In this document: piece by piece, positions 8,952 to 16,918 of the stretch | Numbering within the stretch: position 1 is the stretch's first letter | Layout: each line of letters starts with the position of its first letter | Assembly (NCBI RefSeq): GCF_014230465.1 | Contig: NZ_JAAXCY010000005.1 | Coordinates: forward strand, 1 to 64,000 | Reading direction: 5' to 3' | Length of the DNA: 64,000 bases | Origin: Pseudomonas cremoris | GTDB lineage: Bacteria; Pseudomonadota; Gammaproteobacteria; Pseudomonadales; Pseudomonadaceae | Notes under the pieces: model-generated | The model's input: only the letters and a program-made list of their open reading frames with translations | Told to the model about the DNA's origin: nothing | Database searches by the model: none | Translations under genes and position numbers: made by a program

Positions 8952-9788
8952 CTAGTTTTCCAGTTGCAGCGCCTGTTGCTTGAGCTGGCGCTTGCGTTCG
9001 AAGGGCAGTTTTTCCTGGTCGCCATAGGGCGCGCTGTACCAGTTGCCGTAGGTTGGGTTGGGCAGCAGGAACCAACGCTGGCCGAGCCAGGCCAGGTACG
9101 GCGCGGCGGCCTTGCGTTGGTCGGCCAGGGTGTTGTGTTCGGCTTGTACGAAGTCACCCAGCGAGTCGCCGGCCAGCATCAGCACGCGGGCGTGGCTGGC
9201 GACCCATAGGCGCCGGCAGTTCTTGCGGTAGCCGGCCAGTTGGCAACGCCCGGTCGGGGTGCTGGCGGCCAGCACCTGTTCGTTGCGCGCCACCGGGAAA
9301 CCGCGCAGGCGCAGGTTATTGACCGTGGCCTGGACCTGGCTGTGCTCGCGGTTGGTGATGTAGTAGACGGTGATGCCTTTCTTGTCCGCCGCCTGCAAGA
9401 ACTCCACCGCGCCGGGCAGGGCCCGGGCCTTGGCCTGATCGACCCAGGTGGTCCAGCGATCGTAGGAGTAGACCTGATTGGTGAGGATGTCCCGCGCATT
9501 CAGCGGCACGTTGTCCAGCACGGTTTCGTCGATATCCACCACCACCGCCGGCGGCAGGCCGGCGAGGTTGCGCGGCGGCAACGGCAGGGCGTCCCAGGTC
9601 GGGTCGGCCAAGGCAGCATCCAACTGGCGCGTGGCACTGGCGAACACTTGTGTGTAGATCAACTCGTGCTCGATGGAGGTCTGCGTCCACAGCACCGCGT
9701 CCAATTGGTCGTTGGCGGGCGGTTGCTGCTGGCAGCCCACCAGGGCGGTGGAGAGCAGGCACACACTGGAGAAAATCAGATTACGCAT
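8952..9788 (-). CDS. e(P4)-type HAD acid phosphatase lipoprotein (5'-nucleotidase-like)
   Basis: 278 residues. The N-terminus is a lipoprotein signal with lipobox LVGC (Cys19). The HAD nucleophile motif DIDETVLDN lies at 85-93, matching the DDDD/class C acid phosphatase pattern. Later motifs are YYITNREHS near 133 and VLMLAGDSLGDF near 218. The Haemophilus relative e(P4) is an outer-membrane lipoprotein that dephosphorylates NMN to nicotinamide riboside for PnuC. Here the gene sits between a TonB receptor (12 bp upstream) and pnuC (16 bp downstream), a matching arrangement: receptor imports the phosphate ester, this enzyme dephosphorylates it in the periplasm, PnuC takes it across the inner membrane. 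The substrate could equally be thiamine phosphate. Confidence 0.88.
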   Translation of the reverse strand: MRNLIFSSVCLLSTALVGCQQQPPANDQLDAVLWTQTSIEHELIYTQVFASATRQLDAALADPTWDALPLPPRNLAGLPPAVVVDIDETVLDNVPLNARDILTNQVYSYDRWTTWVDQAKARALPGAVEFLQAADKKGITVYYITNREHSQVQATVNNLRLRGFPVARNEQVLAASTPTGRCQLAGYRKNCRRLWVASHARVLMLAGDSLGDFVQAEHNTLADQRKAAAPYLAWLGQRWFLLPNPTYGNWYSAPYGDQEKLPFERKRQLKQQALQLEN

Positions 9789-9800
9789 GAACGGTCAGCC

Positions 9801-11945
9801 TCAAAAATTGACGGTGGCGGACAACCGCGCCGTGCGCGGCGCACCCAGGAACAGGTAGCCGTCGCCTGCGGATTCACCCACATCGCGCCAGTAACGTTTG
9901 TCGAACAGGTTGTCGACGGTCAGGCGCAGCACAGTAGCGTAATCACCGACCTTGGTGGTGTAGCGGCCACCCACGTCGAACACCGCATAGTCATCCACTT
10001 TCACCGTGGCTTCACGGTTGGCGTATTTGCTTGCGCTGTATTGCACGCCGCCGAGCAGGGCCAGACCGGGTACGCCTGGGATGCTGTAGTCGCCATGCAA
10101 ACTGGCGCGCAGCTTGGGCACGTTGATTGCCTGGTGGCCGTCGTAATCGTCGGTGCCGCTGCCTGAGACTTGCGCGCGAATGGCCGCGACGCTGGCCGAA
10201 ACTTGCAGGTCGGAGGTCACGCGGCCGTTGGCGGACAGCTCGATCCCCACATTCTTCTGCTTGCCTTGCTGCACGAAGGTGGTAGTGCCGTCGTCATTCG
10301 GGCGGTTGTATTGCAGGTCTTCGGTGATCTGGAACAGTGCGGCGGTCAGGCTCAGGCGCTGGAAGTCGCGCTTGATGCCCACTTCCAGTTGGCGCGAGGT
10401 GGTCGGCGGCAATACTTCGTCGGCGTTGCTGCTGAACCATGCGGCTTCGCCACCCAGCGACAGGCCCTTGCTGTAGCTGGCATACAACGAGGTGTCCGGG
10501 CGCGGTTTGTAGATCAACGCCACCTGGGGCAGGAACACGCTACGTTGGGTGTGGCGCGTGGTGTCGCCGGCCTGGTTGTAGGTCTCTTCATCCAGGCGTA
10601 CCTGACGCCCGCCGAGGATGGTTTGCCATTGCTCGTTGAAACTGATGCGGTCGCTGGCGAACAGGCCGTACTGGCGGCTGTCGAGGCGGCGGTAGGTGTG
10701 GCCCAGCGGGCCGTCGTAGGGTTCCAGCACCGGTGACGGCTCATAGATATTGCCTTCGCCGATGTACTCGTTGACTGATTTGCGTCGGTCCACCAGGCGC
10801 CGGAATGCAGTGGTGCCGAACGTCAGGTCATGCTTGAGGAAACCGGTATCGAACTGGCCATTGAGCGCAGCCTGGGCTTCTTCGTTGCTGCGGGTGTCGT
10901 CGGGGCTGCGGTAGTCGGAGATGTCGTAGTCACCTTCGGCGCTGAAGTGGTTGGGCACCGCCGTATTCGCGCAACTGGCGGCGCCATAGCAACCCCAGGC
11001 GAAGGTGCTGTAGTCGTCGATGACCACGCGGCTGCGGGAGGCGCTGAAGCTGGCTTTCCAGGCGTCGTTGAAGCGGTATTCGAACAGGCCGTCGAGGTTC
11101 AGGGAGCGGATTCCTACCGGGTTCGACCAGCTCTGGTAGGCCAATAGGTCCTTGGGCGAAACGTGGTGGGGCACTTCGGTACCGCCCAGCAGTTGGTAGC
11201 CCGGCACCGAGCGTTGTTCGCGGTCCTGGTACTCGGCGTTGAGTTGCAGCAGGGCGTTGGGGCTGATGTTCCAGTCCAGCGCCAGGGAGGCGAAATCGCG
11301 CTTGCCGTCAGCGTGGTCGACATAGGAGCGGATGTCCTCGTGGGCCAAGTTGATGCGCACGCCGACTTGTTGTTCGGTGCCCAGCCAACCGCCGATATCA
11401 GTGGCCAAATAGCGCTCGCCGTGTTCGTTGGTGGACACGGTCACCGAGCGCACATTCTCCGGGCGCTTGCTCACGTAGTTGACCAGCCCACCGGGTTCGG
11501 AGACGCCGCTCTGCAAGCCGGCCAGGCCTTTGAGCACTTCCACTTGCTGCTTGTTTTCCAGCGCCACGTTCTGCTCGCCGGTGATGGTGCGGCCATTGAT
11601 CTTGTAGCTGCTGGCCGGGTTGAGGGCGAAGCCGCGGATCACGAAATTCTCGTAGTAGCCGACCGGGGCGTAGCTGTCGCCCACCGAGGCGTCGTTTTTC
11701 AAGACTTCGCTGAGCAGGCGTGCCTGTTGGTCTTTGAGGCGCGCTTCGGTGATCACGGCGACGGAGGCCGGGGTATCCAGCAATGGCGCGTTGTCGAAGC
11801 CGGCCACCGCGGCTTTTTTGGCCTGGTAGTCGGTGCTTTCCTGGCCAAGGACGGTGACGGTGTCCAGGGTCGCATCCTGGGCATGGGCCGCAGCGGCGAA
11901 AGTGATGCTCAAGGCGAGCAGGGTGTGGCGATAGGGTGTAGCCAT
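9801..11945 (-). CDS. TonB-dependent outer-membrane receptor of a vitamin-salvage cluster
   Basis: 714 residues from the ATG at 11945, which follows GGAGCG and starts a signal peptide ending AAAAHAQ. TonB box-like DTVTVLG, plug motifs (PASVAVITEARLKDQQA, FVIRGFALNPASSYKING, VEVLKGLAGLQSGVSEPGG) and a barrel ending LSATVNF. The barrel end (VDNLFDKRYW, YLFLGAPRTARL) resembles receptors annotated as siderophore type, yet the downstream genes are a phosphatase and PnuC, so its cargo is probably a phosphorylated vitamin or nucleotide. An intrinsic terminator-like hairpin separates it from the rhodanese gene, so it likely has its own promoter in 11946-12044. I saw no TPP or B12 riboswitch there. 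Confidence 0.9.
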   Translation of the reverse strand: MATPYRHTLLALSITFAAAAHAQDATLDTVTVLGQESTDYQAKKAAVAGFDNAPLLDTPASVAVITEARLKDQQARLLSEVLKNDASVGDSYAPVGYYENFVIRGFALNPASSYKINGRTITGEQNVALENKQQVEVLKGLAGLQSGVSEPGGLVNYVSKRPENVRSVTVSTNEHGERYLATDIGGWLGTEQQVGVRINLAHEDIRSYVDHADGKRDFASLALDWNISPNALLQLNAEYQDREQRSVPGYQLLGGTEVPHHVSPKDLLAYQSWSNPVGIRSLNLDGLFEYRFNDAWKASFSASRSRVVIDDYSTFAWGCYGAASCANTAVPNHFSAEGDYDISDYRSPDDTRSNEEAQAALNGQFDTGFLKHDLTFGTTAFRRLVDRRKSVNEYIGEGNIYEPSPVLEPYDGPLGHTYRRLDSRQYGLFASDRISFNEQWQTILGGRQVRLDEETYNQAGDTTRHTQRSVFLPQVALIYKPRPDTSLYASYSKGLSLGGEAAWFSSNADEVLPPTTSRQLEVGIKRDFQRLSLTAALFQITEDLQYNRPNDDGTTTFVQQGKQKNVGIELSANGRVTSDLQVSASVAAIRAQVSGSGTDDYDGHQAINVPKLRASLHGDYSIPGVPGLALLGGVQYSASKYANREATVKVDDYAVFDVGGRYTTKVGDYATVLRLTVDNLFDKRYWRDVGESAGDGYLFLGAPRTARLSATVNF

Positions 11946-12044
11946 GTAAAGAGCGCTCCAAGGGCATGACCGTCGTTGCCGTACGCTTTTATCGGGCACA
12001 AAGGGGCCCAGCGCTGCGCAACGGACGGGTTGCCAGTTCGTGAT

Positions 12045-12072
12045 AAAAAAGCCGGGTTCGCCAGAAGTGGCG
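12045..12072 (-). terminator. Probable intrinsic terminator after the rhodanese gene
   Basis: On the minus strand, directly after the rhodanese stop codon, the bases form CGCCA-CTTC-TGGCG, then AACCCGGC and a run of six T. The stem can be extended by a GCC/GGC pair with bulges. This is short but well placed to end the THI5-like/kinase/rhodanese transcript before the TonB receptor gene. Confidence 0.45.
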
Positions 12073-12945
12073 TCAGGCCGGAGCTGCTCCGGTAGTCATT
12101 GGTAAGCGTGTGTCGGCGGCCCATTCCTGTAGGGAGCCGTCGTAGATTGCGATGTCCTGGCGACCCAGAAGGGTCAAGGCCAACGCGTTGGCAGCGGCGG
12201 AGATACCGCCGCCGCAATACAGAATCAGAGGGCCTTCGCTGTGCAGCAGCGTGGGGCCGATCGCCAGGGCCAGGGCATCCTTGGGCAGGTAGCGGCCGTG
12301 GGCGTCGAACAACTGGCGGGCCGGCAGGTTTTGGCTGCCGGGGATGTGCCCGCGTCGGGCGTAGCGGGTGGGCGCGGTGCCTTCGAACAGCGCCGCGCCA
12401 AGGGCACAGATCAGCAGGCCGGGTGCGCGGCCGTCGACGATTGCCTCGACGCCACTGCGGTCAATCCACAGCCCTGCACGCGGGTTGATTGGCCAGGGTT
12501 GCACAGGCGTGGCCGGTTCGGCGCGGCCTTTGTGTTCCGGCAAACCGGCGGCGCGCCAGGCGTTGAACCCGCCATCGAGTACCTGGGCGTCGACGCCTGC
12601 GCCGCGCAGCATCCACCACAGGCGAGCGGCCCAGAAACCATCGGCGCGGTCGTAGATAACCAGGGTTTTCCCTTGGCCGGCGCCGAGCTTGGCCAAACTG
12701 TTTACCAGCGCTTCAGGCGTTGGCAGGGCGAAGCTGAAACGGGCGTGGGTGTCGGCCAGGTCAGTCAATAAATCTGCGTGTCGAGCGCCTGGAATATGCG
12801 CCTGCAACCAGCCGTCTTCACCACTTTGGACGCGGTAATCACCATCGAACGCCGGCGACGGCAACACCACCGTGGCATCCAGTATCACCAACGTGGGATC
12901 AGCCCGATGCGCGCGCAGCCACTGAGTATCGACCAGCATGCTCAT
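12073..12945 (-). CDS. Two-domain rhodanese-like sulfurtransferase
   Basis: 290 residues: an N-terminal inactive rhodanese domain (from TQWLRAHRADPTLVILDAT) and a C-terminal catalytic domain with the persulfide Cys244 in the loop CGGGISA, nearest to the CG[SP]GVTA loop of 3-mercaptopyruvate sulfurtransferases rather than the CRKGVTA loop of thiosulfate sulfurtransferases. No signal peptide, so cytoplasmic. It overlaps the kinase stop by ATGA, so it is translated as part of a three-gene unit with the kinase and the THI5-like protein. A sulfur-transfer role in making or repairing a sulfur-containing vitamin (for example the thiazole part of thiamine) is inference from context only. Confidence 0.88.
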   Translation of the reverse strand: MSMLVDTQWLRAHRADPTLVILDATVVLPSPAFDGDYRVQSGEDGWLQAHIPGARHADLLTDLADTHARFSFALPTPEALVNSLAKLGAGQGKTLVIYDRADGFWAARLWWMLRGAGVDAQVLDGGFNAWRAAGLPEHKGRAEPATPVQPWPINPRAGLWIDRSGVEAIVDGRAPGLLICALGAALFEGTAPTRYARRGHIPGSQNLPARQLFDAHGRYLPKDALALAIGPTLLHSEGPLILYCGGGISAAANALALTLLGRQDIAIYDGSLQEWAADTRLPMTTGAAPA

Positions 12946-14045
12946 ACGCTTTTACGCCGGATATGGCCAAGCAAACGTTGCCCTTCGGCACCGGCGAACC
13001 AGCGCAGATGGCCAAGCAGGTAGGCGTAATAGGCAATATCGGCGCTGGTGGTGGAGCCCACCACGTCCTGGTAATACGCCACCTCGGACAGGGCGAAATC
13101 CACGTGTACCAGCGGCAACAGGGCGCTGAGGGTGAGCAGGTCGCGGGTGCTCAACGGGCGTACTTGGTGATACCCGGCGAGCAGGGCATCCACGCTGTCG
13201 AGATCGGCGCGCGCTACGCCACCCGTATCAAGGTCCAGCCAGGGCACGGCGTTGCGTTCGATGGCAGTGGCCAGGTCGAACAGGGCGAAAGTGCGGTCGG
13301 CCAGGCCAAAATCCAGCACGCTGGAAACGCTGCCGTCGGCGTTCCACAGCAGGTTGGAGGCGTGCCAGTCGTTGTGGGTCCACAGCGGTGGTTGTTCACG
13401 CAGCAGTGGATGCAGTTCTGCGTGCCACGGCAACAGTAACTCGCCGAGTTGAGTGCGCCACTCCTTGTCGGCGAGGTAGGGGCTGCTGATGCCGTCCAAC
13501 GGGTTTGATTGTTTAATCAGCCGCGCGTTGGCCAGCAGCACCTGGGTCTGGCGTTGAGGGGAGTCGTAGTGTTCGGCGGCCTGGTGCAAACGGGCCAACG
13601 CCTGGCCTGCGGCGAGGGCGTGCCGGGTGTTTTGAAACGGCGACCACGACAACGCATCGCGGTACAGGTCCAGGCCCTCGGCGACGTGGTGCACTTCATA
13701 CGTCCACTCACCTTGCCCCGTCGCCGTGGCGCCATGCCGGTTCGGCACCACTGCCGCCACTGGTGCGCCCTGGCGATGCAGGTGGGCGATCAGGCGATGC
13801 TCTTCTTCCAGCCACGTGGCTTGGCGCACCTGTTGGTGATGGCGTTTGACGAACAGCGTGCCAGCGCCGGTGGTGATCAGCCCAGCGGCGGAAAACGGCC
13901 GTGGGCTGTGCCAATGCAGGCTGTGCAAGGGGCCCAGTTGGGGGTAGTCAACCAGCAACTGCTCGATGTCGGCTTCATGCAGGGCCGGCCAGTCGGCGGC
14001 GACCGGTTCCAACCCCAGGCCGTGGGAGGTGCGTTGGGGGTTCAT
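12942..14045 (-). CDS. APH/choline kinase-family small-molecule kinase
   Basis: 367 residues with the kinase fold of the aminoglycoside phosphotransferase family. Seen: LFVKRHH near residue 64 (candidate ATP lysine), the Brenner motif HNDWHASN at 224-231 (catalytic Asp226, metal Asn231) and the metal-binding DFG at 245-247. Family members phosphorylate hydroxyl groups of choline, homoserine, aminoglycosides and, in ThiK, thiamine. It overlaps both neighbours by ATGA. Beside a PnuC-type transporter, which works by phosphorylation trapping, a vitamin kinase is an attractive role, but substrate specificity cannot be read from the sequence. Confidence 0.83.
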   Translation of the reverse strand: MNPQRTSHGLGLEPVAADWPALHEADIEQLLVDYPQLGPLHSLHWHSPRPFSAAGLITTGAGTLFVKRHHQQVRQATWLEEEHRLIAHLHRQGAPVAAVVPNRHGATATGQGEWTYEVHHVAEGLDLYRDALSWSPFQNTRHALAAGQALARLHQAAEHYDSPQRQTQVLLANARLIKQSNPLDGISSPYLADKEWRTQLGELLLPWHAELHPLLREQPPLWTHNDWHASNLLWNADGSVSSVLDFGLADRTFALFDLATAIERNAVPWLDLDTGGVARADLDSVDALLAGYHQVRPLSTRDLLTLSALLPLVHVDFALSEVAYYQDVVGSTTSADIAYYAYLLGHLRWFAGAEGQRLLGHIRRKSV

Positions 14046-14962
14046 GCGCTTACCTCAGGCAGGTAGGCATTGCTGGTTGCGCCTTGCCAGACCTGCGGGT
14101 CGTCGAGTACGGCATGCGCATGCAGCCACTCGGCGTAGGTTTGCAGCAACGCCTGGCGTTGCTCGCCCCAGCGGCCTCTGTGCAACCACGTCGGGGCGAT
14201 TTTATGCAGCGAGGCGCTCAACAGTTCGGCAGGGAAATACGGTGTGGTGTGTTCGTAGGCGGTGAGTGCGATTGACGGATCTTGCGCCACGGCCAAGTAG
14301 CCTTTTGCGGTGGCCGCGAGGAAATCACGCACCAGGTCGGGCTTGTCGGCCAGGGTGCGCTCATGGGCGCCGAGCAGGTAGCTGTGGTAGGCCGGTGCGC
14401 CGATGTCATCCACCGGCAACACGACGCGACGCTCGGCGTCGATGGGGCTGTGCATCAGCGCTTCCCAGGCCCAGTAGCCGCCGAAGCTGGCGTCGGCAAT
14501 ACCCTCGGCAAGTTGCTCGGGCCGCAGTTCGCGCACGCCGCTGTCGACCAGGATCACGCCGTCCGGATCACCGCCATCGCGGCTGACCAGATGACGCACC
14601 ATGGCCAGGCCGCGTGGCGTCGGGTTGAGCGCGAGGCGTTTGCCCACCAGGTCGCGGGGGCGGCGGATGCCGGAGTCGGTGAGGGTCTGGATCGACTCAA
14701 GGCCCGCGTGGTTGATGGCGGCAATGCCTTGCAGCGCCTGGCCCAGGCCACGGCGTACGAGAAGGCGGTTGCTGGGGAAGATGCCGAAGTCTGCGGCGCC
14801 GGTCAGCAGGTGTTGCAGGGTGTCGCCGTGGTAGGGGTCGTGGACGACCAGTTCTACATCCAGGCCGAGTTCTTCGTACCAGCCGCGTTCGCGTGCCAGG
14901 TACAGACCGGCCGAGTTTGGCCAGGGGTGGAAGTACTCCAGCATTACCTTTACCGACACCAT
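14042..14962 (-). CDS. THI5/NMT1-like (SsuA-fold) protein without signal peptide
   Basis: 306 residues of the NMT1/THI5-like periplasmic-binding fold: FHPWPNSAGLYLARERGWYE near 11-30, ADFGIFPSNRLLVRRG near 57, GKRLALNPTPRGLAMVRHL around 106. Unlike ABC binding proteins of this fold it starts directly at the domain, with no signal peptide or lipobox, so it appears cytoplasmic, like yeast THI5 (pyrimidine synthase for thiamine). The Cys-rich CCCFC motif of the yeast enzyme is absent, so the same chemistry is doubtful. First gene of a coupled unit (ATGA overlap with the kinase). The perfect palindrome at 15019-15030 lies 57 bp upstream. It could also be a cytoplasmic binding or sensing protein. 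Confidence 0.78.
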   Translation of the reverse strand: MVSVKVMLEYFHPWPNSAGLYLARERGWYEELGLDVELVVHDPYHGDTLQHLLTGAADFGIFPSNRLLVRRGLGQALQGIAAINHAGLESIQTLTDSGIRRPRDLVGKRLALNPTPRGLAMVRHLVSRDGGDPDGVILVDSGVRELRPEQLAEGIADASFGGYWAWEALMHSPIDAERRVVLPVDDIGAPAYHSYLLGAHERTLADKPDLVRDFLAATAKGYLAVAQDPSIALTAYEHTTPYFPAELLSASLHKIAPTWLHRGRWGEQRQALLQTYAEWLHAHAVLDDPQVWQGATSNAYLPEVSA

Positions 14963-15018
14963 CGTTTGCTACTCCAGCGCAACGTTCTTTGATGGGGGCG
15001 ATTTATAAGGGAGTGATC

Positions 15019-15030
15019 TGGTATATACCA
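15019..15030. promoter_or_regulatory. Candidate GntR/UTRA operator TGGTATATACCA
   Basis: A perfect 12 bp palindrome 57 bp upstream of the THI5-like start, in the promoter region of the THI5-like/kinase/rhodanese unit. It has the form of PhnF/YvoA-type GntR sites (TGGTnTAnACCA). The only GntR/UTRA gene in the window is at 4417-5151, so it is a candidate binder. I saw no second copy. Confidence 0.45.
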
Positions 15031-15070
15031 ATATCGGTTGGTGCTATGGATATAACTGGGTGGGGGGTTG

Positions 15071-15282
15071 GGTGGTGTGCATATCCGTTGGTTAGGTAAC
15101 GGCCACTTATGGTTCCGCCCTTACGGCGGGTCACTTTTGGAAAGGCCCAAAAGTAACCAAAAGGCCACGCCCCCAACACTCGGCACCTCGCTTAGGCTCG
15201 GTGTGCCCGAACGAAGGCTTTGGAGCGTGGGCCGCCGCGATGGGCCATCCTTGGCCCAGCGCGGCTAACCCGGCGTCCTGCC
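15071..15282 (-). repeat. Copy B of the ~200 bp repeat, inverted
   Basis: Read on the minus strand it repeats copy A, including the GGCCAAGGATGGCCCATC segment missing from C, the GCACACCGAGCC block and the CGGATATGCACACC tail. With copy C (15484-15670) it forms inverted arms around a REP doublet. No gene is supported between 14963 and 15673; the whole gap is this composite plus the promoter of the THI5-like gene. Confidence 0.75.
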
Positions 15283-15334
15283 AGCTCCCACAGAAAAGCA
15301 GATTTCACAGGGTAAGGAAGCCAGACGCGGTCAA

Positions 15335-15430
15335 AAATGTGGGAGCGGGCTTGCTCGCGAATGCGGTGGATCAGCCAATTAATTTGCTGACTGACACACT
15401 GCATTCGCGAGCAAGCCCGCTCCCACATTT
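15335..15430. repeat. REP doublet (inverted pair)
   Basis: Two inverted copies of a ~30 bp unit with core GGGAGCGGGCTTGCTCGCG, separated by about 37 bp; begins AAATGTGGG and ends CCCACATTT. Typical of Pseudomonas intergenic REP elements. It lies in the centre of the B/C inverted repeat. Confidence 0.93.
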
Positions 15431-15483
15431 GGATCTCCATTTGTCAGGTAGACAGTGGTCTGCTCTGGCTTTTGATCTTGATC

Positions 15484-15670
15484 TTAGGCGCCCCGTTAAA
15501 CCACGCTGGCCGGAGTGAGGGAACACCGAGCCTAAGCGAGGTGCCGAGTGGTGGGGCGAAGGCCTTTTGGTTACTTTGGGCTGGGCCGGCATTCCGGCTC
15601 TTTTCCAAAGTGACTCGCCGTAAGGGCGAAACCAATATCCGCCACCAACCAAACAACGGATATGTACACC
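15484..15670 (+). repeat. Copy C of the ~200 bp repeat
   Basis: Begins TAGGCGCCCCGTTAAACC and ends CGGATATGTACACC. It lacks the internal hairpin segment of copies A and B. It is preceded by a joint (GGCTTTTGATCTTGATCT) that also precedes copy D, and in both cases a REP doublet lies 40-60 bp before it, so REP doublet plus repeat travel as one composite. Confidence 0.75.
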
Positions 15671-15673
15671 ACA

Positions 15674-16570
15674 TCACTGATAACTATCAGACACCCCCCG
15701 CAAATGCCCCATCACCATGTCCCGAAACAACAACGCCTGCGGCGACAACGGCTTAAAACTGTTATGAATCACCGAAATATTCACCGCCGCCGCACTCTCA
15801 AATCGCCGGATCACCAACGGCAGCAAATTCCCCGAAACCGCCAGCGCATCGACCACCGCAATCTCCCCACTGGCCAAGCTGAACAGGCTGGCAATCAACC
15901 CCGAACGCACCTGCAACCCAATATTCAATTGCGCCAATACGTCGCCATACACCTTCTCTTCATTGATCCCATACAACTCCTGCAACGGCACCGAAATCAG
16001 CCGGTGGCCAATCAAGTCTGTCGGGCTGATGGACGCAAGCGAAGCCAGCGGATGCGAAGGCGCCATGATGCACACCAACGGGCAGCTATAGCGCGCATGC
16101 ACCGTGATGCTCGGGTGGTCGACTTCAAACGTGGTGATGCCGATGTCGACGATCTTCTCCGCCACCACATCAGTCAGTGCGCCGGGCAGCGGCAGGATCA
16201 CTTTCACGCTCAGGTCCGGCCGCTCCTTGACCGTCTGTGCCAGGCTCTGCGGCACCACCGACATGCCCAGGCTCGGGGAGGCCGCGATGTACAGGTTGCC
16301 CTTGGACGGGTTGGCCAGTTCGCTGGACAGCTCACGCACCCGTTCCACGTTGCGCCACAGCCGCTCGACTTCCTCGTACAGCTCCCGCGCTTCGCTGGTG
16401 GGCACCAGCCGGCCCTTGACCAGTTCGAACAACTTGGGGCCGCCACGTTGTTGGGTGTGGCTGAGCATTTTGCTTACGGCGGACTGGGAGATATGCAACA
16501 ACTCGGCGGCGCCCGCGATGCTGCCGGTGAGCATGATGGAACGGAAGACTTCCATCTGGCGAAGATTCAT
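15674..16570 (-). CDS. LysR-family transcriptional regulator (OccR/NocR-like)
   Basis: 298 residues. Winged helix-turn-helix at 1-60 (LRQMEVFRSIMLTGSIAGAA, LLHISQSAVSKMLSHTQQ) of the opine-regulator-like LysR subgroup, followed by a periplasmic-binding-type effector domain from about residue 92. It is divergent from the TonB receptor/ABC operon starting at 16919, the usual arrangement for a LysR regulator and its target. The substrate carried by that operon is the likely inducer. The helix-3 end reads QQRGGPKLFE where relatives usually have EQRLGLKLFE, a small oddity. Confidence 0.9.
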   Translation of the reverse strand: MNLRQMEVFRSIMLTGSIAGAAELLHISQSAVSKMLSHTQQRGGPKLFELVKGRLVPTSEARELYEEVERLWRNVERVRELSSELANPSKGNLYIAASPSLGMSVVPQSLAQTVKERPDLSVKVILPLPGALTDVVAEKIVDIGITTFEVDHPSITVHARYSCPLVCIMAPSHPLASLASISPTDLIGHRLISVPLQELYGINEEKVYGDVLAQLNIGLQVRSGLIASLFSLASGEIAVVDALAVSGNLLPLVIRRFESAAAVNISVIHNSFKPLSPQALLFRDMVMGHLRGVSDSYQ

Positions 16571-16918
16571 AAGTTAGAACACTCGGGTATTGCCTGTTAA
16601 TAAAACCGAGCACTTATAGCCTGATCTTTTATCGCGCTCAATCAATAAACCGGCTTCAACTAGACCGTGTTCTTTTAACCATATAACCGCAGTGCCACAT
16701 GAGTAAAAGTTAGTGTTGTCCGCTGTTTTTTCCATAGGTATGGCTGCACAGGGCAGGTAAATTGGGCCCCGTGTGACATACCAGGCAAGCAATCAACACA
16801 CCACCGAATTGCCCCCTGGCCACTCTTTTATCAACTTTTGAATAGACAAATGTTCGACAGCCACTGCCCCTGCGCTTATGTCAGGGCGCGGTGACGGCTG
16901 TTGGCTGGGGAATAAGGA
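16571..16918. other. Divergent promoter region between lysR and the TonB receptor operon
   Basis: 348 bp without a credible gene. It is AT-richer than its flanks. Visible dyads: CTCGG/CCGAG near 16582-16608, GGTATG/CATACC at 16737-16742 and 16777-16782, and ACAGCC/GGCTGT at 16857-16862 and 16896-16901, which can close an imperfect hairpin ending about 17 bp before the receptor ATG. LysR binding sites are expected here but I cannot single one out. No sigma-54 element was seen. Confidence 0.5.

Noticed and set aside
11946..12044. TPP or cobalamin riboswitch before the vitamin-cluster TonB receptor
   Set aside because: I looked for the CTGAGA / ACCTGATCTGG core and a B12 box on the minus strand here and before the genes at 14962 and 4152. 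None is present.
16739..16755. ATGGCTGCACAGGGCAGG as a sigma-54 promoter of the receptor operon
   Set aside because: The GG and GC are not ten bases apart and TTGC is missing.
16574..16792. Small 72-residue frame in the lysR/receptor gap
   Set aside because: No ribosome site, no recognisable domain, and it covers the divergent promoter region.
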